A stretch of 64,000 nt of DNA from Castanea sativa (taxonomy: Eukaryota; Streptophyta; Magnoliopsida; Fagales; Fagaceae). Numbering within the stretch: position 1 is the stretch's first letter; every line of letters starts with the position of its first letter. The translations under genes and the position numbers were made by a program. The stretch is taken from the NCBI RefSeq assembly GCF_040712315.1, contig NC_134021.1:43835501-43899500 (forward strand). The letters are read 5' to 3'. The notes beneath the pieces are model-generated. The model was not told the DNA's origin. It worked only from the letters and a program-made list of their open reading frames with translations, and ran no database searches. This document shows positions 50,401 through 62,440 of this stretch, one piece after another.

Positions 50401-51617
50401 TTCTTCTTTTTAACTACAATCGTGTGCGCCAGCCACTCAGGGTAGAAAACTTCTTTAATAGCCTCAGCCCTCTTAAGTTTGAGCACCTCTTCCTTTACAG
50501 CCTCGGAATGTTCTTTGGAAGAACGTCGAGGTGGCTGCCTTCTCGGAACAATGGCAGGGTTGACATTCAAACGATGGCAAATGAAGCTCGGATCTACACC
50601 TGGAGCCTCATACGGGTCCCACGCAAAAACATCGATATTGTCCTTCCGAAATTCCAACAACTCCATTTTCTCTTAGTGAGGCAAACGTATGCCGACTTGG
50701 AAGAACCTCTCTGAATCATCGGCTATTAAAAACTTCTCTAATTCCTCACAATGAGCCTCCTCTCCTGTCATCATTCCAGATGAATCAGGAGCGGTTAACT
50801 GCTATAAGTCTTCGGTGATCGAAGCCGACGACTCGGCTTCTGCCTGGTGCAGTACTACAGCCGACATGCATTGCCTGGCCACCGATTGGCTGCCAAGGAT
50901 TTCTTCTACACATTCTCCCGAGGGGAACTTAACCTTAACATGCAAGGTAGAGGAGACAGCTCCAAGAGCGTGCAGCCATGGCCTGGCGAGGATGGCTGTC
51001 TATGGAAAGTACGCGTCAACCACAATGAAATCCACCTCAACCGTTTCTGAGCCGGATTGAACGGGCAAACGGATCTGTCCCTTCGACACAACGGCTCTCC
51101 CTTCGAAGCTTATAAGTGGCGAGTCATAAGGAGTAAGATCTTCTAGCTTCAATCTTAACCCCTTAAATAGATTAGGGTACGTGATATCTGCACCGCTGCC
51201 CTGATCTATCATCACCCTCCTTACATCATAGTTCCCTATCCTAAGCGTAACTACAAAAGCATCGTCATGGGGTTGGATAGTCCCTACCTTATCCTCCTCG
51301 GAGAATCCCAAGACGGGCAAATTTAGCTTCAACCTCTTCGGCCTGCAGCCCAACTCCTCGGCCTGAGGATGTGAAACTGTCATCACCCTGGTGGGAGCCG
51401 AGCCGGTCCTGCCAGGTGCAGCAAAAATAACATTAATTGTTCCTAACGCCGGCCGAGATGAATTATTCCTCTGATTGTTTGAATCAGATTGACTGCCCTG
51501 CCCGCTAGGTTGGCACAGGTGCTACTTCAGTTTTCCTTCACTGACAAGCTGCTCCAAGTGGTTCCAAAGGGTCCGACAGTTCTCAGTAGTGTGGCCCACA
51601 TCCTGGTGGTATTGGCA
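47475..51617 (-). pseudogene. Zinc knuckle, protease, RT, two RNases H and integrase (one frame, several stops)
   Basis: One continuous frame carries the whole polyprotein. Zinc knuckle at 51617. Protease with VMIDQGSGADI (about 51220). RT (50666-49900) with YVDDMVVK as the active-site motif. Gypsy RNase H (LNEAEVRYLLLEKALLAI). Archaeal-type RNase H (LYVDGAANQ, NNEAEYEA, FSDSQLV), typical of Tat. Integrase with HHCC (GSHTGG...CDQC), Asp in GLDIVGPF, Asp in SDNGVQFD and Glu in NGQAEAVNK, and a C-terminal GPY-type module (NWEGPYRIV, 47690-47475). In-frame stops are at 51524, 51002, 50804, 50675, 49901, 47723 and 47720 (first base of each codon). No frameshift occurs in this part. Confidence 0.92.
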
Positions 51618-52813
51618 AAGAGGTTCTGATTCCTCTTCGCAAGGTCTCCTGCCATCTTATCAGGCCATCTAAAGAAGGGCTCCTTACGAACTTTCTCCAG
51701 CAACTGATGTACTGGTTCTCGGAACACAGTGTTCACTGCCTGAGGTGCTGCCGAGCCGGACTGCCCAACGTAATCTCGCATCGGCTTGTTATTGTGGTAC
51801 CTGTCCGACCTGAAATCCCTTTTCTCCTGTGGGATAACCTTCTCTTTACTTTTTCCTTGCTGTTGGTCTTCCTCCACTCTCTTGTACTCGTCAATACGAT
51901 CCATGAGGCGACGTACACTGCGAACGGGCTTTTTAGTCAAAGACTTTCTTAGGTCGTGATCAATAGGAAGGCCTACCTTAAAGGTATTAAGCGCCACCTC
52001 ATCAAAGTCGCCATCTATTTCATTAAGCATCTCCCAGTAACGGTCGGAGTATGCTTTCAGCGTCTCCCCTTCCCTCATGGTCATGGATAACAGCGAGTCC
52101 AATGGCCGAGGTACTCTGCTACACGTAATGAACCGCGAAGCGAATGCTCTAGTAAGCTCCCTAAATGAACCTATAGACCCCGATTTAAGGCCGTTGAACC
52201 ACCTCATAGCAACAGGTCCCAAGCTAGAGGGGAAAACTTTACACATCAGGGTCTCGTTGTGAGAGTGCACCGCCATCCTCTGGTTAAAATGACTGACATG
52301 CTCCACCGGATCAGTCCGGCCATTGTAGATGGTAAAGGTGGGTTGAGTAAACCTCCTGGGAAGCCTCCCCTTCTCAATCCTCCGTGAAAACGGAGATTTG
52401 GAGAGTTGGTGCAGCGCCCGACTCATAGCATCGTTCCCTAAGCCCCTAGAAGGAGCCTTCTTGCGTCTGTGAGCTGGCTGGTCATCCTCCTCACCAGAGG
52501 ACATTGCACTGGGGGGTGAGCATGATCTTGAGCTGCAGCTACCTCCCCGTTCCTCCTCTGAGGAAGGATTAGATGAGGATGGTGAAGACCTACGTCTGGC
52601 GCGGCGTAACTTTCTCTTCAAACGATTAATCTCCTTCTGCGTAGCCCTAGCACCATCCTCGTGGGTGGTGCTACCCCCGCCCTGAGTATGGCTAGCCCCG
52701 GGGTATTCTGTATGGACACTTCCCTCACGATCCCTTTGACGCTCAAGGCGCTCGAAATGATCCTCCGGTTGTGATCCCTGTGACTCTGCATGATGAGAAC
52801 CTAGGCCTGCCAT
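51527..52813 (-). pseudogene. gag of the complete element (frameshifted)
   Basis: Gag would form the particle that packages the element RNA. The start is taken at 52813 (MAGLGSHH), where the truncated sibling also has a methionine. An acidic/basic Ser-rich N-terminal region with a run of Arg (RRARRR) precedes the retrotransposon-gag core (GLGNDAMSRALHQLSKSPF, FTQPTFTIYNGRTDP, GPVAMRWFNGL, YSDRYWEM). The frame ends near 51527 because of a one-base deletion around 51618-51650. The zinc knuckle (CQYH...GH...C, from 51617) lies in the protease frame. The sibling copy at the left window edge has the extra base and reads straight through in frame. Confidence 0.88.
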
Positions 52814-52842
52814 GGTATCCCAACCTTTTCTAGACAAGATTT

Positions 52843-52860
52843 CCCACAGACGGCGCCAAT
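52843..52860 (-). promoter_or_regulatory. Primer-binding site
   Basis: Read leftward, after AT next to the LTR, the sequence is TGGCGCCGTCTGTGGG, which starts with the complement of a tRNA 3' end (…GGCGCCA). The truncated element at 1-2131 has almost the same site beside its LTR. I do not assign the tRNA species. Confidence 0.7.
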
Positions 52861-53589
52861 TGTAAGTGCACAATTGCACCTGGACCCAAAGAAGATTATG
52901 GGCTCAGGCCCAATGAGCCTTAAACAATAAAATTTGTAGAGTGTGGGCTTGAAACCTAGGTTAGAAGTGCTGGGAGCTTGATAACAGGCTTTTATAAACA
53001 AATACAGGTAAATAACGAATGATAATTGCAAATGGATCTCCTCGGACTTGAGCCAAGGACTACTTCTTTATTATTTCTCTTTCTTTCTTACAGGTTACAA
53101 TCCTTAATTTCTTTTCTTTTTCTTTAGAGAGAGAGAGTAAGCGAGAGAGAGAAAGAGAGAGCCCCCTTATTCTTTTTGCATTCCTCCCCCTTAAATACCC
53201 CTTTTTTAGATGCCTTTTGGGACCCTGACTAGAAGTTTCTGCCTTACTGTTTAGGGGTCACTTCCCCATTAATGCGGCCAAGGAGGTAGGTGCAGAGTCT
53301 TTAATGCGGAGGTGGCAGCCTTTGCTCTAGATATTTTCCTTAACACTGGTGTATCGAGAAGGTTTAGGTTTTCCCCCTTTAACCATTAGTCTTTCTAGAG
53401 TTGTGCTTTGACCTTCATAATGAAGCTTTGAATTCTCTTGGGCTTGTTCGAGGAGAAGCTCATCCTCGGCTGCACCCTTGGACCTTCGGCGTATTGGCCA
53501 ATTCGTAGAGTTCAATTCTGAGGCAGGTCGGCCCTCCATGCTACAGTCCAAAGGCCCATATGCCCATTTGGGTCCTTTTACTCCCCACA
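52861..53589 (-). repeat. 5' LTR of the complete element
   Basis: 729 bp, same ends as the 3' LTR. The leftward promoter should lie here: a 'tatttaag'-like box is visible inverted near 53193-53200. Inverted purine/pyrimidine repeats (AG run at 53128-53162) lie inside. Confidence 0.93.
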
Positions 53590-53594
53590 TATTT

Positions 53595-54350
53595 TATTGT
53601 ATATCTTTAAGTATATTTATATATATCAACATATGGGGTTACAAGCTAGTTAAAATAATATAAATAACACAATAAAATAACATATCAACATAATAAACAA
53701 CAGTCACAACCAGCAAACTGCATCCATTAGAAACTATGATAGCCACAACCCATGGCCACAGCTAGACCTATAGCCAAATCAACCACCACCATCACCAAAC
53801 CCACACCCAAAAGGAACCCACATTTGGATATAGAATGCATTTAGTTAGTTAGTTGGTTAGTTAATTACAATTCTAAGTATGTTAATCACATTTAACACAT
53901 GTTAGAATTATTATTGCACTTGGGGAATAAAAGGACCATTAGAATAAGGTCATGCGGGCCAATAGAATAGTTTCATGGTTCTATAAATACCTACTTGTAA
54001 TCGTATTTCCATCATTGAAGAATAAACCAATTTATTAATGCATCTTCCTCTCTCATAATCTCTTTCTTTCTCTATGGAGGGTGACTACCTCTAATTAAGT
54101 CAATTTGCCTACAATTCCCATCAATTCTCCTATAATTTCTATCCATTCCCATTAGGAACCACTAAGTTCCTAACAAGAATTGAATAAAAAAATATTTCTT
54201 TGTTATACCATCCCGCTACAATGAGCTGCCAGAGATAGCAACCAATTGTAGCAATCACTCAAAAAAATTTAGCTTTACCTTCTTTGTTGTAGTTTGTGTT
54301 TTTTGTCTTTTGGTTGCTAAAATGACTATTTAGTCATTTTAGCAACTCTA
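53595..54350. other. Intergenic, nothing recognised
   Basis: AT-rich DNA right of the Tat element, with short TTAG repeats (53841-53862). A leader-like stretch with a TATAAAT near 53980 may be a decayed LTR fragment, but its ends were not found. Confidence 0.4.
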
Positions 54351-55366
54351 TTGTGAGTGCTCTTAATAGTGGGTTTGTCTTTGAATATTGGATAAATGTG
54401 AAATATGTTTGTATTCTAATCTCTATGGGCTTTTCAATTTTACAATAAATTAGTCACTAAGTCTTCTAAAACATTTTTTAGAATTGATTATTTTACTTTG
54501 TATAACTTATTATTTACATTTGTAAAAGATTTCTTGTCAAAATACAAACAATGACATTTTTATTTAAAATAAACTTGTTTTTTTTTTAATATAAATTTTC
54601 TTGTCAAAAAGCCCATTTATACTGGAATTTGGTGAGAATAAACATAATTAATATTTGGGTTGATTGAACATTTTCTCTTTAACTATTATCCGGTTCACCA
54701 CAATCTCCTTCCTAGAATTTAAAATCAAGCAATATTCCCCCTAATTAATAGGTGATTGGTAAATTGCAAAAAATGTTAATAAATTTTGTTAGATTCAAAT
54801 ATTTTAAGAGATTTTTTTTTTTTGGGGTCAAATTGGGCTCATATTTAAAAGTATCTCATTACCCATTGGCTATCAATGGATGCATAGATTTTCGATAGTC
54901 GCCTTAGATAGCAACCACACACTCTTTGATGAATCCACCTTCTATTTTTGTTTTTTTAAGTCAATTATAGAATAATTAAACTTGGCATAAATTTACAGGG
55001 TTTTTTGAATAGGTATTTAAATTAGTTAATTTATAAACTCACTATATATTAGGAATTTTAAATCATGCATTGTCAAATTTACCAAGTTCTATATTTATGA
55101 TTGAAGTGCCTAAACTGGTCAGTTGTGACTCTTTTGTATTTTCTATTTATCATTAACAAACTTATTTTTTTCATTGTTTCATTTATTCACCAAAAACATG
55201 GTTCATAGGTGACTAATGTTGTTGAATTTAATTTGTATATCCTAGATTGGCAAGATGATAAATTTTGGTTTTTTTTTTGGGTTTATTTCATTTGATTTGT
55301 TAGTATTTAACGTCTAAGAGTAATATTAGTGATTATTTGTGGAGTTTTCCTTCAGTGGGGTTGTTT

Positions 55367-55409
55367 GTTATTATTATTATTGTTGTTGTTATTGTTATTG
55401 TTGTTGTTG

Positions 55410-55447
<38 letters not shown>
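55367..55447. repeat. ATT/GTT microsatellite
   Basis: A long mixed trinucleotide run. The Leu- or Tyr-rich open frames across it are artefacts of the repeat. Confidence 0.95.
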
Positions 55448-55449
<2 letters not shown>

Positions 55450-55889
55450 TACCGATTATTATCAAAAACAACACAAATAACAATAATTTTAGTAACCAAA
55501 CGTTTATGTTTATGTTTGTCCTATTTTCTTTATTACTAAAAAAACCATTCTAATTGAACTTAGTGAAAATAAAACTAAAATTTGGCAAAAACACAAATTA
55601 ATTTGGTAAAGTTTCATTAATTTAGTCTTTTTAAAGTTTCATGTTTTGTCACTTTGGTTCTATAAGCTTACATTTAGTGTTACTATTACTCCTTTGTCCA
55701 TAACTTTGTTAAGTCTAAAAATATTTTTCAATAGTAAAACCAACTAAAAATAATTTGGGTTAATTACATATTTGATCACTAACCTTTGCATCATGTGTTA
55801 ATTTGGTTTTTAACGTTTCAAAAGTGTCAATTTAGTTCCTAATATTTTGCTATTGTATCAAGAAAAAAAAAATTGACATGGCTAACAGT

Positions 55890-56574
55890 GATATTAATTC
55901 TTCCCAAAAATTTGTGGTGAAGACAGGGTCTCTATCACTTACAATGATCGAAGGTATGCCATATAGCTTATAACCAAATTGCATGTCAAGGCTGGAAATC
56001 TTAGCAGCTTTATTATAAGGATCAGATAGAGGATTTAAAGTGGGCACATTTGGGTAACCCTCTCACAGAATTAAATTAGTTTATTTCTGTTCTTTGAATT
56101 CCAGACTGACTTTCATGAAAGCTCTTCTTCAATAACTAGTAGCTGCAATAACTCAACAAGAAAACAAGTTTCAATCGTCACATATATCAAACTGCATCAC
56201 ATTCTATTTCAAGTCTTTCCTTATACTAGACCAATGGAAATCCCTTTGAAGTATGGGGGGAGTTTTCAAATAACCTAAATGACCATTATGAGCTTGTTGC
56301 AACACAATTCCCTTCAAGTCACCACTAGAATCACCCAAATATATTCTGCCCTTATAAAATAACATACCATTGTAGGAGGGAAACTCCTTTGGAACATCAT
56401 CCCCTGAATGAATGGCCTAAATACTTGAATCGCTTGCATAGCTAGCCTTAAGATCAGATAACCAAGTAGGAATGGGAAAAGAAATGATACACAAAGTACC
56501 AATAGAGGTTACTAATGTAGATCAGGAGGTTTCATCCATGTCTCCATTCCCTCTAAAAAGAGCATTAGCGACCA
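55890..56574 (-). pseudogene. Ty3/gypsy pol fragment (RNase H end and integrase)
   Basis: Second copy of the fragment at 25143-25797. Leftward from 56574 it starts with the RNase H end (VADAL), passes a broken zinc-binding region, and ends with a readable integrase core piece (YGIPSIIVSDRDPVFTTNFW, 55990-55900) holding the second catalytic Asp. No LTR adjoins it, and it is non-functional. Confidence 0.78.
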
Positions 56575-56616
<42 letters not shown>

Positions 56617-59350
56617 TAAAAATTACTATAACAAAAACAACATAAAATAACAACAATTTTAGTTAACATAAATATATGTTTATGTTTGTTATATTTTCTT
56701 GTTAAAAATAAGCATTTTAATTGAACTTACTGAAATGAAAATAAAAATGACTCCATTTCATTTTGGTAAATTTTCATTAATTTGATTCTTTAATTTTCAT
56801 TTTTTTTTGTCACTTTGGTCCAATAAGCTTGCACTTAGGTATTGTTGTCGTTACTCCTTTGTCCATAACTCTATTATTATTAAAAAATATTTTTCAATAA
56901 AAAATAACTAAAAATAATTATATTTAATTACATTTTTATTCCCTAACATTTCAAATATATCAATTTAGATCCTAATATTTTGCTTTTGTGAAAAAATAAA
57001 TGCTGACGTAGCTAACAATGATATTAATTTTTTTTTTTTCCAATTCAGAATTGCCATATCAACAACCATGTGTTCTTAATTTATATTAATAAATAAATAA
57101 AAGGAAAAGACTTCAGCTACGTACATAGCTACCTTCACTTGGGCCTCCCTAGGTTTTTTGGGGAGATGCAAACCTATGTGGCATTCTTCCTGGGTTTTTG
57201 AATTTACGAGTCACATTTTTTTTTACATGCATATAAATATAGTTAATTAAGCATTCTGAATTAAATAAATAAAAAAAATAGACTTTTGCATGCACTCTGC
57301 ATTGGAAACATAGACTTAACACCCCGAGAGAAAAAAAAAAAAATATTTAATAAGCATTTTGGAAAATTTTAGAGAAAATTATTTTTATTTTAAATTGTAA
57401 AATTGGCCCCATACTTGAAAGTATCTCATTTCCCATATGCAACCAATGGATGCATAGATTTTCAATAGTCACCTCAAGCAATAGCCACACACTCATTATT
57501 GAATCCACCTTTTAATTCTGTTTGTTGATTAGATACTTGAATCGGTTAATTTGAAAATTTACTACAGATAGGAGGATTGAATTCACCATAGATAAGAAGA
57601 TTGTATACACCGTACTTTCCGTAACACTTTCATATTTTTTGTTTATCTATATTGATGGTCTTATCTTCTCTTTGTGTCATTTTTCCACAAAATAAATGGC
57701 CCATAGGTGACTGATGTTGTTGAATTTTACTTTGTACATCCTAAATTGGCAAGATGACAAATTTCGGTTTTAATTTTATTTCATTTAATTTGTTAGTTTT
57801 TAACATGTAAGAGTAAAATTAGTGGGTTATTTGTGGATTTTTTTTCTTCAACGTATTGTTTGATGATATTTTTTTCTTTGAATAACAACAACAACAACAA
57901 CAACAATTACCGTAACAAAAACAACATATAAAATAACAACAATATTTGAAACATAAATATATATATGGTTATTGTTTTTATATTTTCTCTATTTTTTTAA
58001 AAACCATTCTAATTGAACTTAGTGAAAATAAAAATAAAAATTGGCACAAAATACAAATTGCTCCATTTTAGTTTGCTTAATTTTCATTAATTTCAGCTAT
58101 ATATTCTTAATTTATATAAATAAATAGAAGGAAAAGACTTTGGTTACATAGCTACGTTCACTTGGGCCTTCTCAGGTTTTTCTAGCATATGCAAACCTGA
58201 TATTAGTAGCGTAATTGATAGACCATATTAGTAGGTTTTGTTTTTGTAAAAATTAATTGATTTTTTTATCAAGAAAATGGACCTTCCATGGCAATATATA
58301 ATTCAAATAATGATACCATTTCATTCACCAAAGTAAAAGCCAAAGTAAAATAAAATGATCGGTGCATTATAATATATGGTCCTTGAAAAAATTTTCATTA
58401 ATTTTCTTTCATACCTTGTTATCATAAAAAAATGATGAAAGTAGTAATCTTATGGTTCCACGGTTATATCTGTTGCAGAAATTGATATATATACAAATTT
58501 ATAAGGTTATAATGTGGGGAGAGAAGCTGCAGAGTATATTAGTGGAGATTTAATTGATGTCAGATTTTATATTTATTTAATTACATATTAGGGAAAGAGT
58601 AATGCTAGAGCCACAAATAATTTTAAAAACTCTTTGCAAATTGCTGATGTGGAATGGTTAATATCAACTTAAAAAAAAATGAAATAATATCAAATATTAG
58701 AACTAAAATTTCATTACAATTCTTATTAAAAATAAAATAAAATAAAATCAACTATCTCCCTTTCTTCCTTCCCCTCACCATCTTGTCATTTTATGCAGCT
58801 CTGGTGATTTGCTTGTTCTGTTGTTTGAAAAATTGTTTATGGCCTAGCATTACTCTTTTTGAAAATTTCATTTGAATATGTTTGTTAAGAAGCCAAAGTT
58901 TGGTAACTTTAGTCACAAATTATCATAAAAAGCTCTCATCGCTTTTAAATATATCCATTTCATCATTTAATTTAAATAATTACAAATTAAAAATATATTT
59001 ATATTATATTATTTAATATTTTAAATAATGTAAAATTTACTATATTTAGACTCTTAAATTAAGGAATAAAATGTTATTGATAAAATGGAGAGCAACCTTA
59101 CCATATATGTAATTTCGAATTCTATTACCAGTAAGATACAATAACAATCTTCCCACCATCTTCGCACCTTTGCACATACGGCATTATATCAGTATGTATG
59201 TTTTTCCTCAAAGTATTGACTCCGTGTAACGTGTTGCAACTTGCAAGAGCTTCAACTCTTGTTCATGCCAATCCCTCCCTATATACAATATCCCTGGAAA
59301 TTGATTTCAAATTGACGATGTTTCTTAGTATCCCTAATCGGATACTTGTA

Positions 59351-59552
59351 AACATCTTTTGTTTTTTTTGCTATTAGTTGACTCCTTTCTAAGAAAGTAT
59401 TATATTTTTCGCTAAAACTTGAGCAAATTCATATGTATATTAAAATTTAGACCCCCAAAGCAACGAAACTTGACTTTAAACCGTGTAAGTTTGTAAATTC
59501 CTTTATGAGATATTAAATTATTATTTTGAATACGCTTTCCGAAGCTAAATAC

Positions 59553-59583
<31 letters not shown>

Positions 59584-60200
59584 TCTTCTAAATGTTAGGG
59601 CAAATTTATGAATTAATTCCACCGCATTTTGTTTGCAGCTACGAATAACTTACATGCAAATGTTAAAAATATGTAGTTAAATAATTAAATTTATTATATT
59701 TTAATAATTTAAATTTTCGTAACAATCGTTAATTTAACAGCAAGATCAAGGACTAATAGCTGAAATTAGCTACTCATAAATTATGAGAATTGGGTTTAAA
59801 TTTAATCTTTCCATTTGAACCATATCGATCAAACTTCAAAGTTGTGTCATACTAATTTATTTTCTTAAGGACAAAGAAAAGAAATTAAGAAGCACCTTTG
59901 CAAGTACACTAATTGTCTTATTGTATTTTATTGTTTACAGGACACGGCGAATGGGCAAGTCCGTAGCGGTGGCTAGACGTATATTAATCTTATCATCTTC
60001 GTTGCAACCGCGTGTAGATCCCTTATGGACGTAAATATTCCCACGCAATTTCTTCCAAGGATCAAATAGTTTATTTGATTAAGAAAATTAGAAACATGGC
60101 TTCCAACTTCCAAGCTCCAACATATATATTAAAAAAAAGGTTATAAAAGACAAAAAATTATGGGATGGTAAGAAGAGAGGAAGTAGAGGACTGTGTTGCG
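59351..60200. other. Intergenic, one GC-richer patch
   Basis: A poly-A run lies at 59551-59581. Positions 59941-60040 are GC-richer than their surroundings and follow an AG splice-acceptor-like site, so they may be a remnant exon, but no protein was recognised. Confidence 0.4.
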
Positions 60201-62017
60201 TCTGGCATTTGTTATGCCTTTTGCATTTTTGGCCTTATAATACAACGTACAAAGATAAGTAATATTTCCTTCAAAACAAATTAATTAAAATAAAGCACAA
60301 CCTTAGCCCTATGACTAAGTTGAAATATATTAGCCTTTGATCTGGCCACAGTACAAAAAATAATAAATAAATAAATAAAAAAGGAGAAAAAAGAAAGGAT
60401 TTTGACTAGCGTCTTTAGATGATAGATAGACCATGACCATGATAACATATTAGTAGGTTTTGTTTGTAAAATTTAATTGATTTTTTTATTTTAAAAAAAT
60501 GGATCGTGCATTATGGTAATATATAGTTTGCTTAGCGACACTGTATCATTCATCAAAAAAGAAAAAGTAAAATAAAAAAATAAAAATAAAAACACCATCA
60601 ATCCAGGTTATATAAATCTCAAAAAAGAAAATCTCATGGCATCAAGGTTACATATACAAGGCTAAAATTCATTTATGATACACCTCAATGTTTACACTAA
60701 CTAAGCCAATAAAGATCTCCCATCCCATTTTGATTGGTAACTAGTGAAGCATATATAGTAAATGGGATAGAAAATTTTTATTCCCGTAGGAATAGCAAGA
60801 ACTTGGGGAGAGAAGCTGATAACTAATTAACAATATTAGTGAAAAAATCATTGAAGTAAGAGTTTATAATTAGTTAAGTAGATCTTTAATCTTCTTTCAT
60901 TTGATTCTTTTAGTAAGAGTCTTATTTAGCTTTTAGTATCGTGCCAAATAGAAAAAAGTACCACATTTTAAGTAACTAAGTCCAAAATTTACTAACATCA
61001 AAACTTTGCAAAGTTATGAAAAAAAATTATTGCTATAATAACTAAGTAAATTTATATTGGCACTATTCATTTTGCATTTATTATTTTTTTATGTACCTTA
61101 AGGATGAAAGAAGAAAATTAACGATAGTTGTTATATGTGAAGAAATAAAAACAATTTAAAATTTTTTTAAAAATTAATATTTTAATGAAATTAATATAGT
61201 GTAAAATAGATAATTTAATGCCTGTGTATCTTGAAAAATGAGTACATAAATTAGGAAAATAGGTTTTTATACTAAAATATACAAAATTTTTTGCATAAAT
61301 TGATGTGAACACTCTAAACATAAACATAAATTTTGAAATTTAAGACTTGTGAACAAAGAAGCTTACTCTCCAGGGCATCTCATAGAAAAATGCAGGCATG
61401 CATCATCGATCAAATTGTACATAGGCACCTAAAGCTAGTGCTGTTTCACAGTAGTTTCCATGGTAATGCTGCGAAATTTCCATTTAGTTTATTTATTTAT
61501 TTTTTTATTTTTATTATGTATCTTAGGAATGAAGGAAGAGAATTAACGGTGGTTCTTATGCGTGAAGAAATAAAAAAATTTTAAAAATTTAAGAAAAATT
61601 AATATTTTAATGAAATTAATATAATATAAAATAGATAATTAAATGCCTGAGTATCTTAAAAAATGAGTATGTAAAGTAGAAAAAATAAGTTTTTATACGA
61701 AAATATATAGAATTTTTTGCATAAGCTGATGCAAATGCACTAAACATATACATAAAATTTGAAATTTAAGACTTGTCAACAAAAAAACTTGCTCTACGCA
61801 TGCTGGGCATCTCAAAGAAAAATGCAGCCATGCATCACCGATCAAATTGTATATGGGCACCTAAAGCTAGGGCTGTTTCACAGTAATTTCCAAGGTAATA
61901 CGGCAAAAGTTCCTGGGCTCTCTCTGTAACCAATGTGTATAAATAACTATGGTAGCTTAAGACCGACAACATTCTTCATCAGTTTCTTGTGTAGTCTCTA
62001 CATTCAGGAAAAAAAAA
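60200..62017. repeat. Duplicated block, copy D, with the peptide-gene promoter
   Basis: Positions 60230-60560 repeat the 'tagtaggttttg...taattgattttttta...atggtaatata' segment of 26700-26800 and 58200-58300. Within it, about 61082-61480 and 61505-61907 are tandem copies of one segment, offset about 425 bp. Shared phrases include 'ttttgcataa.ttgatg', 'atgcagccatgcatca' and 'gggcacctaaagctag'. The segment nearest the gene contains CCAAT (61930-61934) and TATAAATA (61938-61945), 73 bp before the ATG. Confidence 0.7.
61938..61945 (+). promoter_or_regulatory. TATA box of the secreted-peptide gene
   Basis: TATAAATA lies 73 bp upstream of the ATG at 62018, with a CCAAT motif just before it. Transcription would start around 61970 and give a leader of about 45 bases. 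Confidence 0.6.
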
Positions 62018-62440
62018 ATGAAGGTTCTAAATGTGATTCTTATAATCATTGTGGTGCTAGTGCTTTTTCTTACAATCATTACAGCACATGAGGCTAGGAT
62101 AATTTCTCATGGAAAAAACCAAAACCAAAACCAAAACATGATGAACAATTACGAGGACAAGCTGATTGGGGCAATACAGCAAGGTCAAGCCCCTCCATAT
62201 ATACCCAATCCGAGTTCAATGATGAGACAGAAGGCCCTATTTGTCGCTGATCACACTATTGATGTCTCTTTTAAGCTACGCCGAATGCTGGGCATGGGCC
62301 ATGTCACTCCATCTGGTCCTAATCCACCCACCCATCTTCCTCCTAAAACAAGTCATAGCACTGCTCCTCCTTTTCTAGGGTCAATGGAGAAGAGTCCTCC
62401 GTCTTCCTCTATGCCCAAGGGGAGTGCCTCCATCCCTTAG
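62018..62440 (+). CDS. Small secreted peptide precursor with a CLE-like PSGPNP motif
   Basis: A single-exon frame of 140 residues. Residues 1-23 are a strong hydrophobic signal peptide (core VVLVLFLTIITA), followed by HEAR. The middle is Asn/Gln-rich and variable, with a short dibasic region (KLRR, 86-89). Residues 95-106, HVTPSGPNPPTH, keep the Pro4, Ser5, Gly6, Pro7, Asn8 and Pro9 pattern of CLE peptides, especially the TDIF kind; positions 10-12 differ. The tail (107-140) is Pro/Ser-rich. CLE-type peptides are cleaved from secreted precursors and sensed by receptor kinases. Other Pro/Gly-rich peptide families (PIP, IDA-like) are alternatives. The TATA box, leader and ATG context look good. 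A truncated copy lies at 28025. Confidence 0.72.
   Translation: MKVLNVILIIIVVLVLFLTIITAHEARIISHGKNQNQNQNMMNNYEDKLIGAIQQGQAPPYIPNPSSMMRQKALFVADHTIDVSFKLRRMLGMGHVTPSGPNPPTHLPPKTSHSTAPPFLGSMEKSPPSSSMPKGSASIP

Larger units (their letters stand above)
42094..53589 (-). mobile_element. Complete 11.5-kb Tat-lineage Ty3/gypsy element with antisense gene
   Basis: Perfect target duplications TATTT (42089-42093 and 53590-53594) bracket two LTRs of about 730 bp. Leftward order: 5' LTR, primer-binding site, gag, protease, reverse transcriptase, RNase H, a second (archaeal-type) RNase H, integrase, a 151-bp tandem array, a spliced gene on the opposite strand, then the 3' LTR. The extra RNase H marks the Tat lineage. 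An antisense extra ORF and an amplified tandem repeat are known from Retand-like members. By eye the two LTRs differ at about 21 positions plus small indels, roughly 3%, so the insertion is fairly young. Coding parts are broken by stops and one frameshift, so it could move only with proteins supplied by another copy. Confidence 0.95.
54350..59350. repeat. Duplicated block, copy C
   Basis: Colinear with 23600-27800 over most of its length. Landmarks: 'ggtgagaataaacataatta' (54632), the integrase fragment (55890-56574), ATT run (56575), 'gggagatgcaaacctatgtgg' (57162) and 'caatccctccctatatacaatatc' (59267). It contains an extra internal block (57350-58140) that matches copy B at 33890-34500. 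The peptide gene that follows this sequence in copy A is missing here: similarity stops at about 59315. Confidence 0.75.
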
